Notes: generated from the sequence alone by a model not told the origin. Shown: positions 10,037 through 22,889, numbered from the stretch's first letter. The stretch is 43,491 nucleotides of DNA from Phoronis australis (GCA_002633005.1 NMRA01000208.1:169521-213011); one strand, 5' to 3'. Numbers and translations are program-made.

Positions 10037-13000
10037 CTACAGTGTGTGATCCATTCTGCCAATGAACGCGCGGCAGGAGTTCCACTCTTCGTCAGAACCA
10101 CTTTGGATGTCTGGCTCAGAGCTGGAGTCACTTGACAGTGTGCCCAGACATTCGTCACTCTGACTGTCTTCACTCGACTCTTCCTCAATTGGTTCGCCGC
10201 TGAGCGCGATGCGGGCGTAGTCGTCCGTGTCAATTGACTTACAGAAGTAAATGGCATACTTGAGCTTCTCGCGCAGTACCAGTTTACAAGAGTAGCGTGG
10301 CATCTTGAGCAGAAAAAAGCACGTGTAGCTCTCTGGTAGGAAGTGGTCTGCAGGGTTGTACTTGTCCAGCACCTGCAAGGTGGGTTTGTATCAAAAGTTA
10401 CATGACTAAAGGGGAACTTACAAGCCTTATTTGACAGATCAAAGCAAGCTTTAATATATCCCTCGGGAAAACCTCTAATCTGGCCAAAGGAAACTTAGCT
10501 CAGCTTAATTCATCTTTCTGGAGAACCATTTAACTTGGCTCGAGGAGTATGACTTCCTTATCCCTGGTAGAAATGTCAATGTGAAATTTAACATAATTTA
10601 ACAAAATTTCTCATTGTCATAGTATGGTTGTGATCAACACCAACCTGTAACACAAAGTCACGTCCTCGAAAGTCCGCGATGGTGCGTGGAAGGCGTGTAC
10701 GTCCCCAGACAAATCTCAGGAACAGGGATCGCTCATTGTTGGTGAACTCCTCCATGACCTCCCAGAACCACTGAACAAGGGGCGCACTCGATTCAATGCC
10801 CTTGTATGTGGCCACAGACTTGAGTAAGTTCAAGGGAATGTCTGGACTGCCACACACCTACAACCAAACAAAACAACCTTAATCACTTCCTAGCATCTGG
10901 GAGAGTGAGTGAAGAGCTTTACAAAACAGCATTTGGTCATGAGATAAAAAAAATTCCACGTGTAATGAATCTCTTTCATATTGCTACATTCTGAAAAACA
11001 AATGTTTTGAAAAATTTGGGTTTGTCGTTCAAGCCTTGAATAGTTTGCAGTGAGTTTCTGAGAAAACCAGTCTTACAGTGGGTATACTGATCATTGACAG
11101 ATCCTGTGGTAAAAGCTTCCTGTTGCTACTCTATCTAAGGAAAGTGACCACAACATATAATTCCATTTCCAGTGTATTTTGTGTATATCATGCAGTACCA
11201 TGCTCTATTATGTCCACCTGTCCCCACTATCCATGAGGGGTTTATCATCATTTGTTCATACAGTGAGATCACAAGTTTTGTGTGAGAACAACTGAAGTTT
11301 AAGCATTCAATATTCTCACCAGAAATGCACATGTGTTGCTTGAGATGAGGGTCAACTGATCCCCACTACGGTCACCAGCCAAGTGGGCTCAAATGCAATA
11401 AACCTACCATTGTCTCCAACTCATAACCAGTGAAGAGTGATAGCAGTGGAACAGGTATGACCCGCGACATGCCTTCTCGCACCCATGATACTTGATCATC
11501 AAACTCATGCAATCTGAATAGACAAACAAAACAAATATTGACATTCTGCCATCAGACTTTTCTATTGTGATGAAAATGTTTTTCACACAATCGCCTTGAT
11601 GTAATCTCAATTTTAGTAGACTCCACATTCCACAACGAAAATAATTTCCATATTCAAAATTACGGAAATTTAGTGTTTCTTTCAAGTGGCATAGCATGCT
11701 GCCACTATGATGTTACTGAAACTTAACACACCTGTAATTAAGAGCCTGTCGTATATACTCTGCCCTATTCTCCACCGTGATCCGGGTGAACTTTGAACTC
11801 AGGTGTACTTCCTGTCCTGCAGCACTAGGTGCACTGAATGGTAAGTCTGTGGCCAGCAGGGCATCTTCAGCCATGTCCTTGATACACATCAACCCTATTG
11901 AGGGGAGGGGTTCAGTATACAATTAGTCTAAGGTTCAAAACAATACAACTACAGAGTGCAAGCACATGTACATCCATTTATCATATATGACGGAAATGAA
12001 TATGCTTGACAATAAAAAAACGTCAAAGCATCCTCTTAAGATTTGTTCTGTTCATGTTTATAAGGTACTCATCAGTTGGCTATAGTGAATGCTGTTCTAA
12101 ACTACTAATTCTTTTGTCCATTGAGGTGTCTTGCATACAGCCCAACTATAAAACAACAAACCCTGACAAAACACTTCTAAAATGTTTGTTGCAAGCAGTA
12201 CTCATTGCAACCAAATCAATTTGCATGCAGTGCAGTTGTTTTTGGATGTGTGAAATGGAACATAATTAGTGAATGAACTCTAAACAAGGCTCGCTGCAAC
12301 ACCATTTGACTATTAGAGCATTAAGTAACTTAGTTCATTCAAAAGTGAGCCCCCATACAAAAGTTAAATTTTTTTCAGAAATCAACATTGCCCAAATTAA
12401 CACGTGTTGCGTTGGGCAAAGGCAGATTTCACCCAAACCACAAAAACATTAAATCACATTAAGCAATGTTGTTCCCGCTGGTAATGTAATGTTCTTAAAC
12501 TAACCAGGGACAAATGTTTTGTCAACTTCTGTCAAGTCGGTCACAGTTAGTGGCATGCCTGCAATCTGTTTCCAGGCGGGTTCAGCTAGACTTAGGCTCA
12601 ATGGACTGCCTGTACGGATACCAATACCCATCAGCATTCCTGTAACAATTGAAAACAGAATTGATGTGATATTGCATGGTAACATTCACACACCATTGAC
12701 ACCAATATAGTTTACCAGAGTGAATAGTGAAAATGCAAAGTACAAATGTTACTATTTGGGAAATGACACAAGCCAGATTATCCGTTAAGCTAAATAAGCT
12801 TAGGCGCCGCACAAAATCGGGGACCCATCTCATTGCTACAAGGGCTCCTCACTCGGGAGAAGTAGTACCTGAAAAATTGTGGCAACCAGAGACTGAGGTG
12901 AAGTGCAACATATTCTACAACTCGAGCACCCCGCAATAACTTACCCAAGAACTTGAACATGTTCTGATGTACAGCTGTGCGGCACGTTGGATTCAACAAG

Positions 13001-13139
13001 AAGCAGTCCCTGTTGGCACCAGACTCGTCGCGCCCATTTGGTGTTACTATGAGTATTGGTGTCGAGCCGTTCTGCAGTTCATCACACATCTCAGCAATGG
13101 ACTCACTGTAACCCCCTCCACAGTCGTCTACTGATTCCC
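10037..13139 (-). other. HERC2: HERC2 HECT catalytic domain and acidic tail
   Basis: Six exons encode the HECT domain ([18 protein letters not shown] through [20 protein letters not shown]). The catalytic cysteine sits in [14 protein letters not shown]; its TGC codon is 10,321-10,319, residue 626 of the visible protein. Other conserved stretches are [38 protein letters not shown] and [16 protein letters not shown]. After [20 protein letters not shown] comes an acidic, serine-rich tail ending in GRMDHTL. About 93 residues follow the cysteine, against about 72 in human HERC2 as I remember it, so this tail is longer. All catalytic features look intact. Confidence 0.95.
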
Positions 13140-16100
13140 CTACACACAAAAAGAAGGCACAATGTCCTAGCCATACATTAGAGTGATAGCTCAAGTGAAA
13201 GCCCACATTCAAACACTTTGTGTTAAGACTGACAAGACGCATGTAATTCAGAGGTGGCCGGACAGGGCAGAATCAGAGTCAAGTACAGCTGAACAAAAGA
13301 TTCCATAAGAATATTCATCTTGGTAAAATGACAAATTGTCAAAAGAAAAAGGCAACAAGGGGTAAACATTGGAACATACCGTATGAGGAACAAAATTAAG
13401 AATACACATTATTTTTTAATGTCAAATCAGTTCTTTAAGAAATTCAAGAGAGTAAATTGACTTACCAATAAACTTGACCTTCCAAATCCTATGAGGCAGC
13501 ATGAGACAGTCTGGTGTGAAGGCTGCCAGTTTTTGACAGATTTGCCCAAAGACAGACTTGCTTCCATCAGGACCTGCTAGACCACCTTTGCTGCGGGACC
13601 TCTTCACCTGTGACATACACAGGTAGACATTAGGTCAGCCAGTCTACACCAGAAACCGCACAATACGCACTACACACTAACACTCAATGGTAACAACTTA
13701 ATAGTTTGTTGCAAGAATCAACTGGACTAGGTCCCACAAAACCAAGACACTTGCTCGGTATGACATCAAAGAAAATTGTTCAACATAAGTAATGAACTGC
13801 ACGAAAGACTGACGGCATTTCCCATTGCAATTGTACATCCTATGAACTGTGTTTTGATGTTTGAGAATAGATCCAACCACTAAGAATAGTTGGGTCTATT
13901 TATGGGTAAAACTCTTACCTGAATTCTGTTTAGTTCTATAACTGGACCGTGCTGTCGATCCCTGATCATTGTAGCTTGAACAACCTTACGAAAAGCAGCC
14001 TCCTATAAACACATCAAGTTTTAGTACAAAACCTCAGTTTACAACGAGTCCCACGATCATGAACAATACTATCTACAGTCAGAGTCACTGGTTGATGTAA
14101 TTTATTGAAATGTCAGACTCCTTTTGGATGAGTTCTGTAAGTTAATAAAGATAAATTGCACACCCACAGACACTTATCCAGTGAAATACTGAGAGAGGTA
14201 CAGGGCGACGTACCTTAGCTGCTGACACTAGCACTCCTCTAAGTGCATCTGGTCCCATAATATTACCAAGTACTAGCGAGTTGTCCAGGGGGTCTTCCTG
14301 AAGATCAAACATGGGTATGGACGGGCAGAACAGGTCAGAGAAGTGATGTAACAGCACCAGCCTGAAACAGTTAAAAGTGATGTGTGTTGTCGTGGTTAGG
14401 TGTAGACAGGGATGACCCTATACATGATGTAGGGCGCCCGCCCACCTCGGGAATGGTGCATGAGTGTGCCTTGTGAGAGGGGAATTCTTTGGTTAAGGGA
14501 AAATCTGCCCCCCTCAATCACCACAAATTTCACTTCCCGGTCGCCATCCCCCAGAAGAGCCACAAGCAGACAAATCTACCATTTTTATTACTGAAGAAAA
14601 ATTTTTGAGACTGATGAGGGTAATTTTGTATAATTTTAAAATATCTTCCATAGAGTAATGGGACCCCATCAAGGGCCCTACAAAGTGTTGTTTCATGGTA
14701 GGTGTAGATAGGCCCAATGTTATTCCAATGATTGACAAATCAAAATGAGTTTACTCATTTGTGATAAAAAGAATTAAGTTTGTGACAAATTAAGAATAAT
14801 TTTAACTAATATATGTGATACGTAGGCAATAAGATTGAGCAAGAATTCCTCCCTTGTCAAAGGCTGAGTGAGCACAGCATCAGTAGGTAGTAACAGTGTA
14901 TGGACTGGAATCCTGAACCTTGACAGAAGCTTTACAGCAAAATGTCATATTTTATAGGATAAGATGTGCAAAAACCTGATGACGAACACAGATAGATTTT
15001 CAACAATTGACTCACTGGTTTCGAAGTATTACCTACCTGTTCCTCAGCACCCAAATGTTGATACCTTGCAGGTGGTTGTACTCCATAGGAATCTCAAGCG
15101 GTAGTTTGCCAGCATTGACAGGTTTGTTAGTAGACCAAGCCAGACTGTGAGCAGAGCCACATGCCACCAGGTTGATTTTCTTACCTAAAATAGCAATGCA
15201 AGGATACAACCACGGGATAGTGGTGGACACAGTACATGTACAAGCTACTTTGCTTCACTAGTCACTCCTGCCATTGTCCAAAAGGGGGCGCCTTATTTGA
15301 GAGATGACTTATCCTCGAGTTGTCATTTTGACACATTAAAATGCTGAGGCACTAGAGTTACATTTGTCCATCACCAGAAAGTTGGACGTCTTTGCTGTGA
15401 CCATTCACCAAACTGCTATTGTTGTACAGTGGATTCACATAAAAACACTGAAAGTCATTAATGTCTATGACTGAAAGAAATAATGTGCTTCCTTCACTCT
15501 GCCTCATTTTAGCCAACACTAAACTCTTAAACAGAGCTGAGGTTCCACTGGAGGGTCTTTCACCATTTGGTGAAATGGATATATACCAAAAGAATGGGAG
15601 GAAAAATTTTGTTCAGTGTGTTAGTACAAACAAAATCAAATTCCCTTGACATGTTTATAAAACTGCAAATGGCCTCACTGGTTAAATTTTGCCTCTTTTT
15701 ACCTTCCTCTAACAACAATGAATCAAATTGTTTCTACCCATAGTTTTTTACCTAATGATGTCACATAGTGACCCAAATACCAGCCAATGAGCACAGTGAA
15801 TGCTTTAGTTCACAAGTTCACCGGTAGGTTAAAAATGCAAATGGCGGAGTAACACACAAAAAGTAAAAAGACAAATCTTTTGAGGGAATAAGTTCTTTCG
15901 ATGGGCTTGATTTGCCTGCAGTTATATTGGCCATATTATTTCTTAAGATAAATGTGATCACCTAATCGCAATTTCGACGCGTGCGTGTTAATGTTTGACG
16001 TGCAATTCGAGTGTGATGTGTATGGCACTTGATTCTACACTTTCACTGTGCAGACTTCCAACCCTATTTAAGGGTTATATCTCTGACTACCTTACTTTAA

Positions 16101-18479
16101 GCACCAGAATAATATGAGATTAGGTCAAACAGAGGTATTTTGAACTCTAACAAGGCTTGAGACTTCGATCACGAATTTTTCCTATTGAAACCTTATTACT
16201 TGGAAATTGTAATTAATGTACCACTCAAAATTTATAAAAATTTGTCCTGGATGAAAATACTTGACACTAATATAATTTTTAGCCACACTAATTTTACATA
16301 TGGTCAGGAAATAACAAGTTATTCAAATGTTTTGAAAAACTGGTACACTTCTTCATGCCATTAAAATATAGATTTTATGTAAAAATATGTCAGGGACTAT
16401 TTTCTTGAGTAAATCTTAGAAGCAGCTTACCCAGATTCACTGACAAAGAAACAAGTTTCCCGTCACCCAAGCTTATCAGTTGCATAAAACAAACGGTCAC
16501 ATAATACACACAATGACATGTATGGTAATATCACATAACCAAGATCAACACTCTAAAATCATTTGTAGCACAAGAAATCAGGACCAAGGTCCCCAGAAGA
16601 TAGATCCTTAGCACAGGTGAAGAGACAACAATTCACTTAGGGAAGTACTCCACACTGACATAATATTGTATTTCCTAAATTTATTGAACACTATTTTGAG
16701 AAAACCAAAGACTACCTTGCAGAGCTCCAACAAGTCTAGGTCTCTGTATGGCATTTGTTGTTCCATCTCCTAATTGGCCTTCATCATTGTCACCCCAAGT
16801 GAATACTTCACCTGAAGTATAAATAGAGCAGCTCTATCAACAAATGACCTCAATGAGCTATGAGGTAAAAAGTTCAACACCGACATATTTGTTAACAGGG
16901 CAAAACTCCACAACAAAAAAGAAATGCAAGCTACGCATTCACTAATATACAGTCCATTTTAGTACCTTGACACTCAGTGCAGAGCAATAAGAATTTAGTG
17001 CTGGTGAAAGAGCAGGGGCCTCGTTTCATTGAAATGTTGGAATGTTACAACATTTTTAATATCAAAATGGAGACTTTAAGACTGGTTTTGGCATGATACC
17101 ATGTAGCTTTAGTAAAATTTAGCTAAAATGGAAGTTATATCGATAGCAAAAGTACGGTATCAAGAACATGGCCAAATTTTGTTTAGTTTAAAATTAATGC
17201 TCAAGATAAAATCTCAAGTTACAAATTTCTAAAATATAGTTTCCATTTCATGCAACTTATGATTTTTTATGTGAAAATCTTAAGTCATGAAAGAGGAACA
17301 TTTTCATAAAAAAATTACCAACATTTTGGAGAACAACGCATAAAGCACGGCAGCCGAAAGTTTCATATGAACCCAATTAACGATTTCTGATATATCGGTA
17401 TAATATTCCAAGGCTTGCTAAATTTGGCCATTTTCGAGGATGCAACATAACCTTAGCTTAAAGCCTGTACAATGCACTGCAGATGTGAGTGCAACCAACA
17501 CTGAATTTCTCTAGACCACTAGATTTCAACTAAGTATACCTTGGTCAGTACAGGCAACACAGTGTAAAGACCCGCAGGCAATGTTTACAACTTTCTTCCC
17601 CTTCAGTGACATCACAAGCTGAGGTCGTCGCACATGATCATCAGTCCCATGGCCAAGACGGTGATAGTCACCTTTACCCCTGCAAAATAACAATGCAAAA
17701 GATGAACAAGGTGAACACTTGCTATACCGTTACTTCAGTATTGCTGACAGAAAACAAGTCTAATCACAAGACAGTGTGCAGCGATAACAGCGCACTCTAT
17801 AGTCTTTATTGAAACGATACGAGAGCGATAACAATACACTCATCTTTATGGAAATCATCCTGCTTTGCGTGAGATAGTGACATCAAAACTGTCACCAAGA
17901 TGGCTCATACGTTTTGCGAAAAAATTTCACAATCTTTAAAAAAAAAATTCATCCACACTAAGTTGCAGAAAATAGATGAACTTACCATGTGTACACTTGT
18001 CCAGACTTAGTAAGAGCAACTGAGAACTGTGAACCACACTCCACTTTGCATACCCCTTGGCCAATCAAAGTGTCTATTTTCATGGGCACCTTGCAGCCAT
18101 CACTTCCTCCGCGGCCTGAAAATATCACAGGCATATGCAAAAACTCCACTCGGGTCAATTGCAACGTTAATACTGGTGAACACAAGGCGAACCTCCATAC
18201 TTTATATTGAGTTAACCTTTTACGCTTTTTGAAGTTTTTGAAAATCATGACAAAACATCAAGCTACTCACTTTCACATATGAAAGCAGTTTCTGTTTACA
18301 TCATTGAATACTTGATAAACAATAATTAAAATGCTTAACGACTCATATAACTCACCCAACTTTCCATAATCACCATCACCCCATGACCATACACCGTCAT
18401 CATCTGTTATACACAAAGTCTGAGCATCTCCACTGCCACAAGCCACATCAATCACTCGGAATCCTCGCAACGCTTCCAC
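10037..18479 (-). CDS. HERC2: HERC2 E3 ubiquitin ligase, 3' part (14 exons, 719 codons)
   Basis: HERC2 is a very large HECT-type E3 ligase that carries ubiquitin on a cysteine thioester and acts in DNA-damage signalling and protein turnover. Exons, 5' to 3' on the minus strand: 18,479-18,356; 18,115-17,986; 17,679-17,540; 16,811-16,716; 15,184-15,037; 14,361-14,214; 14,002-13,919; 13,607-13,466; 13,139-12,945; 12,639-12,505; 11,894-11,732; 11,513-11,408; 10,857-10,645; 10,372-10,037. All have AG/GT borders and join in frame without a stop. The protein starts inside the third RCC1-like domain ([20 protein letters not shown]), runs through a linker ([20 protein letters not shown]) and ends in the HECT domain and an acidic tail. 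Family HERC2 has about 4,800 residues, so this is roughly the last 15 %. The assignment to HERC2 rather than HERC1 rests on the linker and the tail motif [15 protein letters not shown]. The gene is intact here; its 5' part is not in the window. Confidence 0.97.
15037..18479 (-). other. HERC2: HERC2 third RCC1-like propeller (exons 1-5 of the visible part)
   Basis: Residues 1 to about 200 of the visible protein contain RCC1 blades, recognisable by repeated CGSxxS/H, YTWG and LGxG motifs: [12 protein letters not shown] with [27 protein letters not shown] with [28 protein letters not shown] with [13 protein letters not shown], and [12 protein letters not shown]. The domain is a beta-propeller used for protein binding. 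Exon borders fall inside blades, and several split the glycine codon of an LG motif. The first blades of this propeller must lie on an upstream exon not found in the window. Confidence 0.93.
15185..16715 (-). other. HERC2: Longest internal HERC2 intron in the compact part
   Basis: This 1.5-kb intron separates the exon encoding [15 protein letters not shown] from the one encoding [13 protein letters not shown]. The DNA is AT-rich and I see no gene, repeat array or element in it. A 62-codon plus-strand frame (15,461-15,649) shows no recognisable domain. Confidence 0.7.
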
Positions 18480-18587
18480 CTGTTGGAAAATAACAGAACT
18501 AAGAACAAACAATTTCTCAGTCCGTCGCCGGGCGGAACAACCGGTGCAAAAACCTCAAATCGGTCCTCCGCCAACCCGGGAACATAC

Positions 18588-18748
18588 CTGCGCTCCCCGT
18601 CTTCCACGGACCAGTACGAAGGTAGCGCTCCAGCGCCGATAGTCATATCTGTACCTAGGCAATCGAATACATACACACTCAGGGACACGACTGCCAATGC
18701 GAGGACCGCGACGATAAGCCCGTAGAAGAGAGGAATCGGGGCAGACCA
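18588..18748 (-). other. CpG-rich candidate exon with one membrane helix, function unknown
   Basis: The minus strand has an open frame starting just after a TGA (18,751-18,749) and reaching a good donor, CGCAG|GTATGT, at 18,588. The translation begins WSAPIPLFYGLIVAVLALAV, continues VSLSVYVFDCLGTDMTIGAG and ends near VEDGERR. This is a clear hydrophobic helix followed by a polar stretch. The region is rich in CpG and GC, unlike the AT-rich surroundings. No HERC2 sequence of this kind is known to me, and it is not the missing upstream HERC2 exon. It could be an exon of an inserted gene or element. No acceptor was found with confidence. I do not recognise a family. Confidence 0.25.
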
Positions 18749-18916
18749 TCACATGAAGACCTGGCGTACGATGTGCTTCACATACAGTGCTATACATTCA
18801 GGGTTAGTCACTGCAGTGGGGACCTAAACGATTGGCACACAACCAAGTCGCCAGACCACCAACTAAAGACCTGGCGCATTGAAAATCTATTTCGCCGCCC
18901 AAGCTGTACCTTACAG

Positions 18917-19390
18917 AAACCGACACAAACGGCAAATAAACGACCCAATTCAGGGAACTTTGAAACTTTTCCAACGTAACGTTTCTGAAAGGGAGACAAA
19001 TGGCCAATAATCGACACATTTTCACGCATACGCAGGGACAGACCTGCAGGGGGGCTGCAACGCTCCGGTCTCGGCCAGCGGAGAACCCGCAGACCGACTT
19101 GACAGCGTGGACCGCCGTGTGGGGACTTTTCACAGATAGCCGGGACACGACCGATCCCGGTCCAACACTCGACCCCGCTACGTTTGCTTACATTTGTTAT
19201 GTTTTAAAATCTCCTTTGATAAAGCGACACAAATGGCCAGTAAACGACACATTTCTTGGGACTTGGAGAAAAATTTTTAACGCAACGTTTCTGAAACCGA
19301 AACAAATGGCAAAGAATCAAAACATTTTTGGAGAATTGGAAAATTTTCAATGCAAAGATTCTCAAACCGACACAAATGGCCAATAATCAC
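18917..19390. repeat. Degenerate ~70-bp repeat units, interrupted
   Basis: Units contain CCGACACAAATGGCCAATAA, then CGACACATTTT, then GAACTTTGAAA or similar, then AACGCAACGTTTCT. They start near 18,919, 18,990, 19,225, 19,296 and 19,366. Between the second and third units lies a GC-rich stretch of about 190 bp (19,033-19,215) without recognisable content. The array is old and diverged. Confidence 0.65.
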
Positions 19391-19498
19391 TTTACCCAAT
19401 ATCGCGCCATATATCATCCCAGTGACCTTGAAAATGTTGATGACACCAAAATCAACTAGTTCCTAAGTTGCCCGACATATACCTCACCACAATATATT

Positions 19499-19558
19499 AG
19501 GGGCCACGCTAATCTTAACTGTATCGTTCCAATTTTATTATGTATACTGCCGTAGCAA
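19499..19558 (-). pseudogene. RNU6: U6 snRNA pseudogene, 5' half
   Basis: Read on the minus strand, this matches the first 60 or so nucleotides of U6: CTTGCTACGGCAGTA, AAAATTGGAACGATACAG and GATTAGCGTGGCCCCT. It ends abruptly after GGCCCCT. Intact U6 continues GCGCAAGG; here the sequence changes to AATATATTGTGG. Several substitutions are present (for example CTACGG for CTTCGG), so it is not functional. It lies 0.6 kb before repeat copy 1. The missing 3' half type is found before copy 2. Confidence 0.85.
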
Positions 19559-19804
19559 GAACAATGAACTCCTTAAAGTTTCACATGTCTAAACTATCCA
19601 ATAAGCTACCGACCAACACAAGAACTTTTGAGCTGAATTCCGATGTTTCTACTATAAATTAAACTTATTTTGTCTGAAACAGCGCCACCTACCGGTAATC
19701 ATAGGAACTAAAACGAATATAACTTATCGTGAGACGAGTAATGTTTCAACTACTCACACCCCATTGACCTTAAAGTGTCGCTGGGTGGAAACTGATCAGT
19801 ACAA

Positions 19805-20075
19805 CCATACTATTGAGTGTATTGTGAATCAGACAGCTGTGGAAAATGCAGGGAGCATGGTACTCCCTTAATGTCGAATCTGTTTCTTTAACGATTTAAT
19901 TTGAACTGCTCTGAAAATAGCGTTGTTCCTTGTGTCAGAAACTTCAGAAAGAGTGTTTCTGTCGAGGATGTCAAATTGAATGAGAAGGAAGATAGCACAG
20001 GAGTGTTGTTAATCAGCAATGATAAATGAATAAAGTGTAGGGGCTAAACAAGAGTATCGTACTGTGTTGGGTGTT
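19805..20075 (+). repeat. Direct repeat, first copy (second at 23,218-23,457)
   Basis: The stretch from ACCATACTATTGAGTGTATT to GGGGCTAAACAAGAGTATCG is repeated at 23,218-23,457 with a modest number of substitutions and small indels. It stands in front of both transposon copies 1 and 2, but the DNA between it and the element differs (63 bp here, 230 bp with a U6 fragment in copy 2). It may be an element end or part of a segmental duplication. Confidence 0.85.
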
Positions 20076-20135
20076 ATAATTCAGCTAGTGTATGGTTCAA
20101 AGATATGAACGAAGTAGCCAAATTTGAAATTTGAC

Positions 20136-22585
20136 AGCGACGGGAAATGACGTACTTTTGTATTAATTATGATTGGCTAACAAACTTAAGACAACTGCAG
20201 TTGGGAAATTCGAGAACCAATCAACATCCGTCGATTAGGGAAAATTCCCTTAGAGCTTCGGCTAACGTTAACGTGTCGAGCTCTAAGCAAAACAAAAAAG
20301 CAAAATGGAAGTTAACAACAAGGCGTCTCTGGTTCATCAATCAGTGAGTAACTGAACATAATGTGAAGAACAAACATTGCAGAGCGATTGGAAATTGAAT
20401 GTAAAACATTCCCGCATGCATCATGTTAAAGAGGACCCAAGCTGCCGACTCGTACACGCCACCAGCCCAACAGGTGGCCAACGGAGGGGACCCGGCCAAC
20501 GAGCGACTTGTGCTAGCTTCCACCATAGCACAGTTCGGCAGATATAGAGGCAGAAGCTTCTATTGGATCCTTGCCAACGACATGGTGTGGACCATAAGTC
20601 AAGTCGGCAGTGTGAGTTGTGACGATGCATGTTATGAAAATAAGAATAACTAAATTCAAATTCATGGGAAACATATCATGTTACTTGTTACCTACCATCT
20701 AAAGTTCACCATCACAAAACCTTGAAAACTCGCTGAATTTTATGTTAACTTTAAGTTAAGAGATACAGGAGCAAGATGCTTTAGAAAAGTAATATATCAC
20801 CGCTCGACATATACTGCCAAATGGAAATTGAGATTGCCAAAAAGATTAAGCGGGAATTTAACCTAGCCCAGTAAGTGCGACCGTGCTGTAAGCGTAAAAT
20901 GTCGCAAGGCGATGAAGCCAAGGCCACTTGTTTCAAAAGGCGTGAAATCTCCAATTTGACTAAAGAACAACTTCATTAATGGCATCAATCAAAAGTTCGT
21001 TTTTGAGATGGAAGGCAGATTAATGGCTGCATTAAGTGGTAGTGAAATACTTGAACATACTGTGTAATCGTCCACAGGTAGAAGCAGGTGTCAACAGTGT
21101 TAAAAGGAGCTTCGCCTATGGTGAAGCCGCTTCTTCTCCGGGGGTCTCTAGACTCGTGTCCGCACTGGTGGAGCAACTTTGCCCGCGGCGCCTAGTTTCC
21201 GTCAGAGTCGGGGGATCCGTCTTTGGACGTTACACCCTAGTGCTACGAGACTACAACAACATCAAGCGAGTCGCCGAGTCGAACGTCATCAAGTTCGGCA
21301 CTGGACGGCAACTGCCCAATCTCACAGCCAAGACCATCTCTCTTTGGTGAGTACAGATCTGCAAAGGCTGTAGTAAAAACCAGGTTTCAGAAACTCGTAC
21401 CGTCTGGCTCATGCCAGTAGGTAATTAATGCTCAAGTTGTATTCACAAACTGCAAGATTTTCCAAGGACACACTCGAAAAACCTCGTTTCTCCTCCAGGC
21501 ACTCGAAGCAAATGAAAGAGGCCGAGGTTCACACCCTGACTCAGGGCACAGTCTTGCCACCCAGACTGCAACATCCCATTCGAGCCTCCGGTAGTGCAGA
21601 GTTCATATTCAAGAACAAAAACGGCAGATTGCGACAGTTGCTACCGAGCACTCCTACATTCGTCTGGAGGACACCAAAGGCAAGGGCAAACGAAAAAAAA
21701 CGCCGTGGAGCTGAACACTCAGGTGACCAAACGGCGCCCAGAATTGTGACTACGAGTATTTTTCTCCACTTAGTTCGTTTTCAATGACGCGACTTTAATT
21801 TACCCATAAACAACACACTGATTCTCGTTATTTTCCACGTTTCCAGCAGCGCGCCCATCTTGCCCGATGTCTCCCTCTCTGGAGTGCAATTAACACCATT
21901 ACAACTTCCACTCCACGCGACGCATCCAGGCTCGCTTTTACAGCAGCACCATCATTTGGTGGGGTCGTCGCGTGCCACTCAGTACTACCAACGTGCTAAG
22001 CTGGTGGAGTGCGAGACCAAAGGGGTCGAGTACCCCCAGCGCAAGAGGAGTTCCACATACAACTGTTCTAAGTGCCACTTCCCGCTCCTGGCAGCGACGG
22101 GCCATCTGAAGCACAGGAAAGCAGGCGTCTACTGCCCCTACACCGACAACGTGGAGCGGAAGAAGCAACTCCTGGCGGCGCTCAACAAAAAATAACGGCT
22201 AAGATGAACCATTTTATACTTTTATTTTTCTCATTTTACATCTCACAATGTAGTAAGAAAAGCAGCTGCGTAATTGCTCAGGGAATTTGGGTAATTGCTC
22301 AATGACATAATTTTACCACTTAGTATTATAGGAATTTAGTATTATAGTTTCGTTCAATACGTTATTTTATCTTAGCCACAAGTGCCCATGTCGCTTAACC
22401 TTGCCGAATAACCAGTATTTTTTTCGGGAATTTATTATTTTATTTATATTTAATTTTCACTTAATGTGTATTCGGCAGTGTAAAGTGATATGCCTGCTTC
22501 GAGACTTGGTAGTAGAGCTAAGAAATTTCAACTCTCTTATTTGTTAAGTTTCTGCTCCTGCCAAGCCACACCTACCAGACTTTGC
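20136..22585 (+). mobile_element. DUF6729/D(2)H-family transposon copy 1, core deleted
   Basis: This copy is homologous to the outer parts of the larger copy at 27.3-33.3 kb but lacks the DUF6729 and transposase exons. Visible exons: ATG exon 20,305-20,343 (MEVNNKASLVHQS, donor GTGAGT); 20,383-20,611 (holds FGRYRGRSFYWILANDM); 21,078-21,346 (VEAGVNSVKRSF to NLTAKTISL); 21,499 to about 21,745; last exon 21,847-22,195 with a zinc-ribbon-like end. The 20,383 exon does not join its ATG exon in the conserved frame, and exon 4 is frameshifted. Against copy 2 there is an in-frame loss of 51 bp after GCCCAACAGGTGGC. Sequence from about 22,400 to 22,585 matches the end of fragment copy 4. It is a non-autonomous or dead derivative. 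Confidence 0.8.
21847..22195 (+). pseudogene. Last exon of copy 1: zinc-ribbon C-terminus, open frame
   Basis: The frame is open from the acceptor TTTCCAG at 21,841-21,846 to TAA at 22,193-22,195. The end reads STYNCSKCHFPLLAATGHLK followed by HRKAGVYCPYTDN. This gives CxxC, then a TGH motif and a final YCP, the typical end of animal proteins with a DUF6729 domain. Between copies 1 and 2 I counted only a handful of differences over 350 bp. It is intact in itself, but its upstream exons are broken or frameshifted. Confidence 0.7.
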
Positions 22586-22889
22586 CAGACTGGACCAACG
22601 AGAACGGACAACCCTTTATAGATTAAGAATTTATAGATTAAGAACTTGATAAAGTTGTGTTGGTCACTTGTTTGGGTCACCTCACCAAGCAAGTGCTTAG
22701 GAAAAAAACAAAAAAAGTTACACAATATTTAGATTTCTGAGGTGGGTCAGCGGTTTGTCTTAATTTAGATTTTTATAAAGCTGAACTTGATTAGAGTTGT
22801 GAACTTTGGTACTAAATTCCAATTAATTTAATAATCAAGAGTTCAGCAAAAATATGTTCAGTTTAAGCACGCCCAAAACCTCATACCCA

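Noticed and set aside
10037-10857. HERC1 instead of HERC2
   Set aside because: The linker [14 protein letters not shown], the [11 protein letters not shown] active-site block and the [15 protein letters not shown] tail are those of HERC2.
12582-12939. Open frames opposite or out of frame in the HERC2 region
   Set aside because: They are shadows of HERC2 exons or cross its introns.
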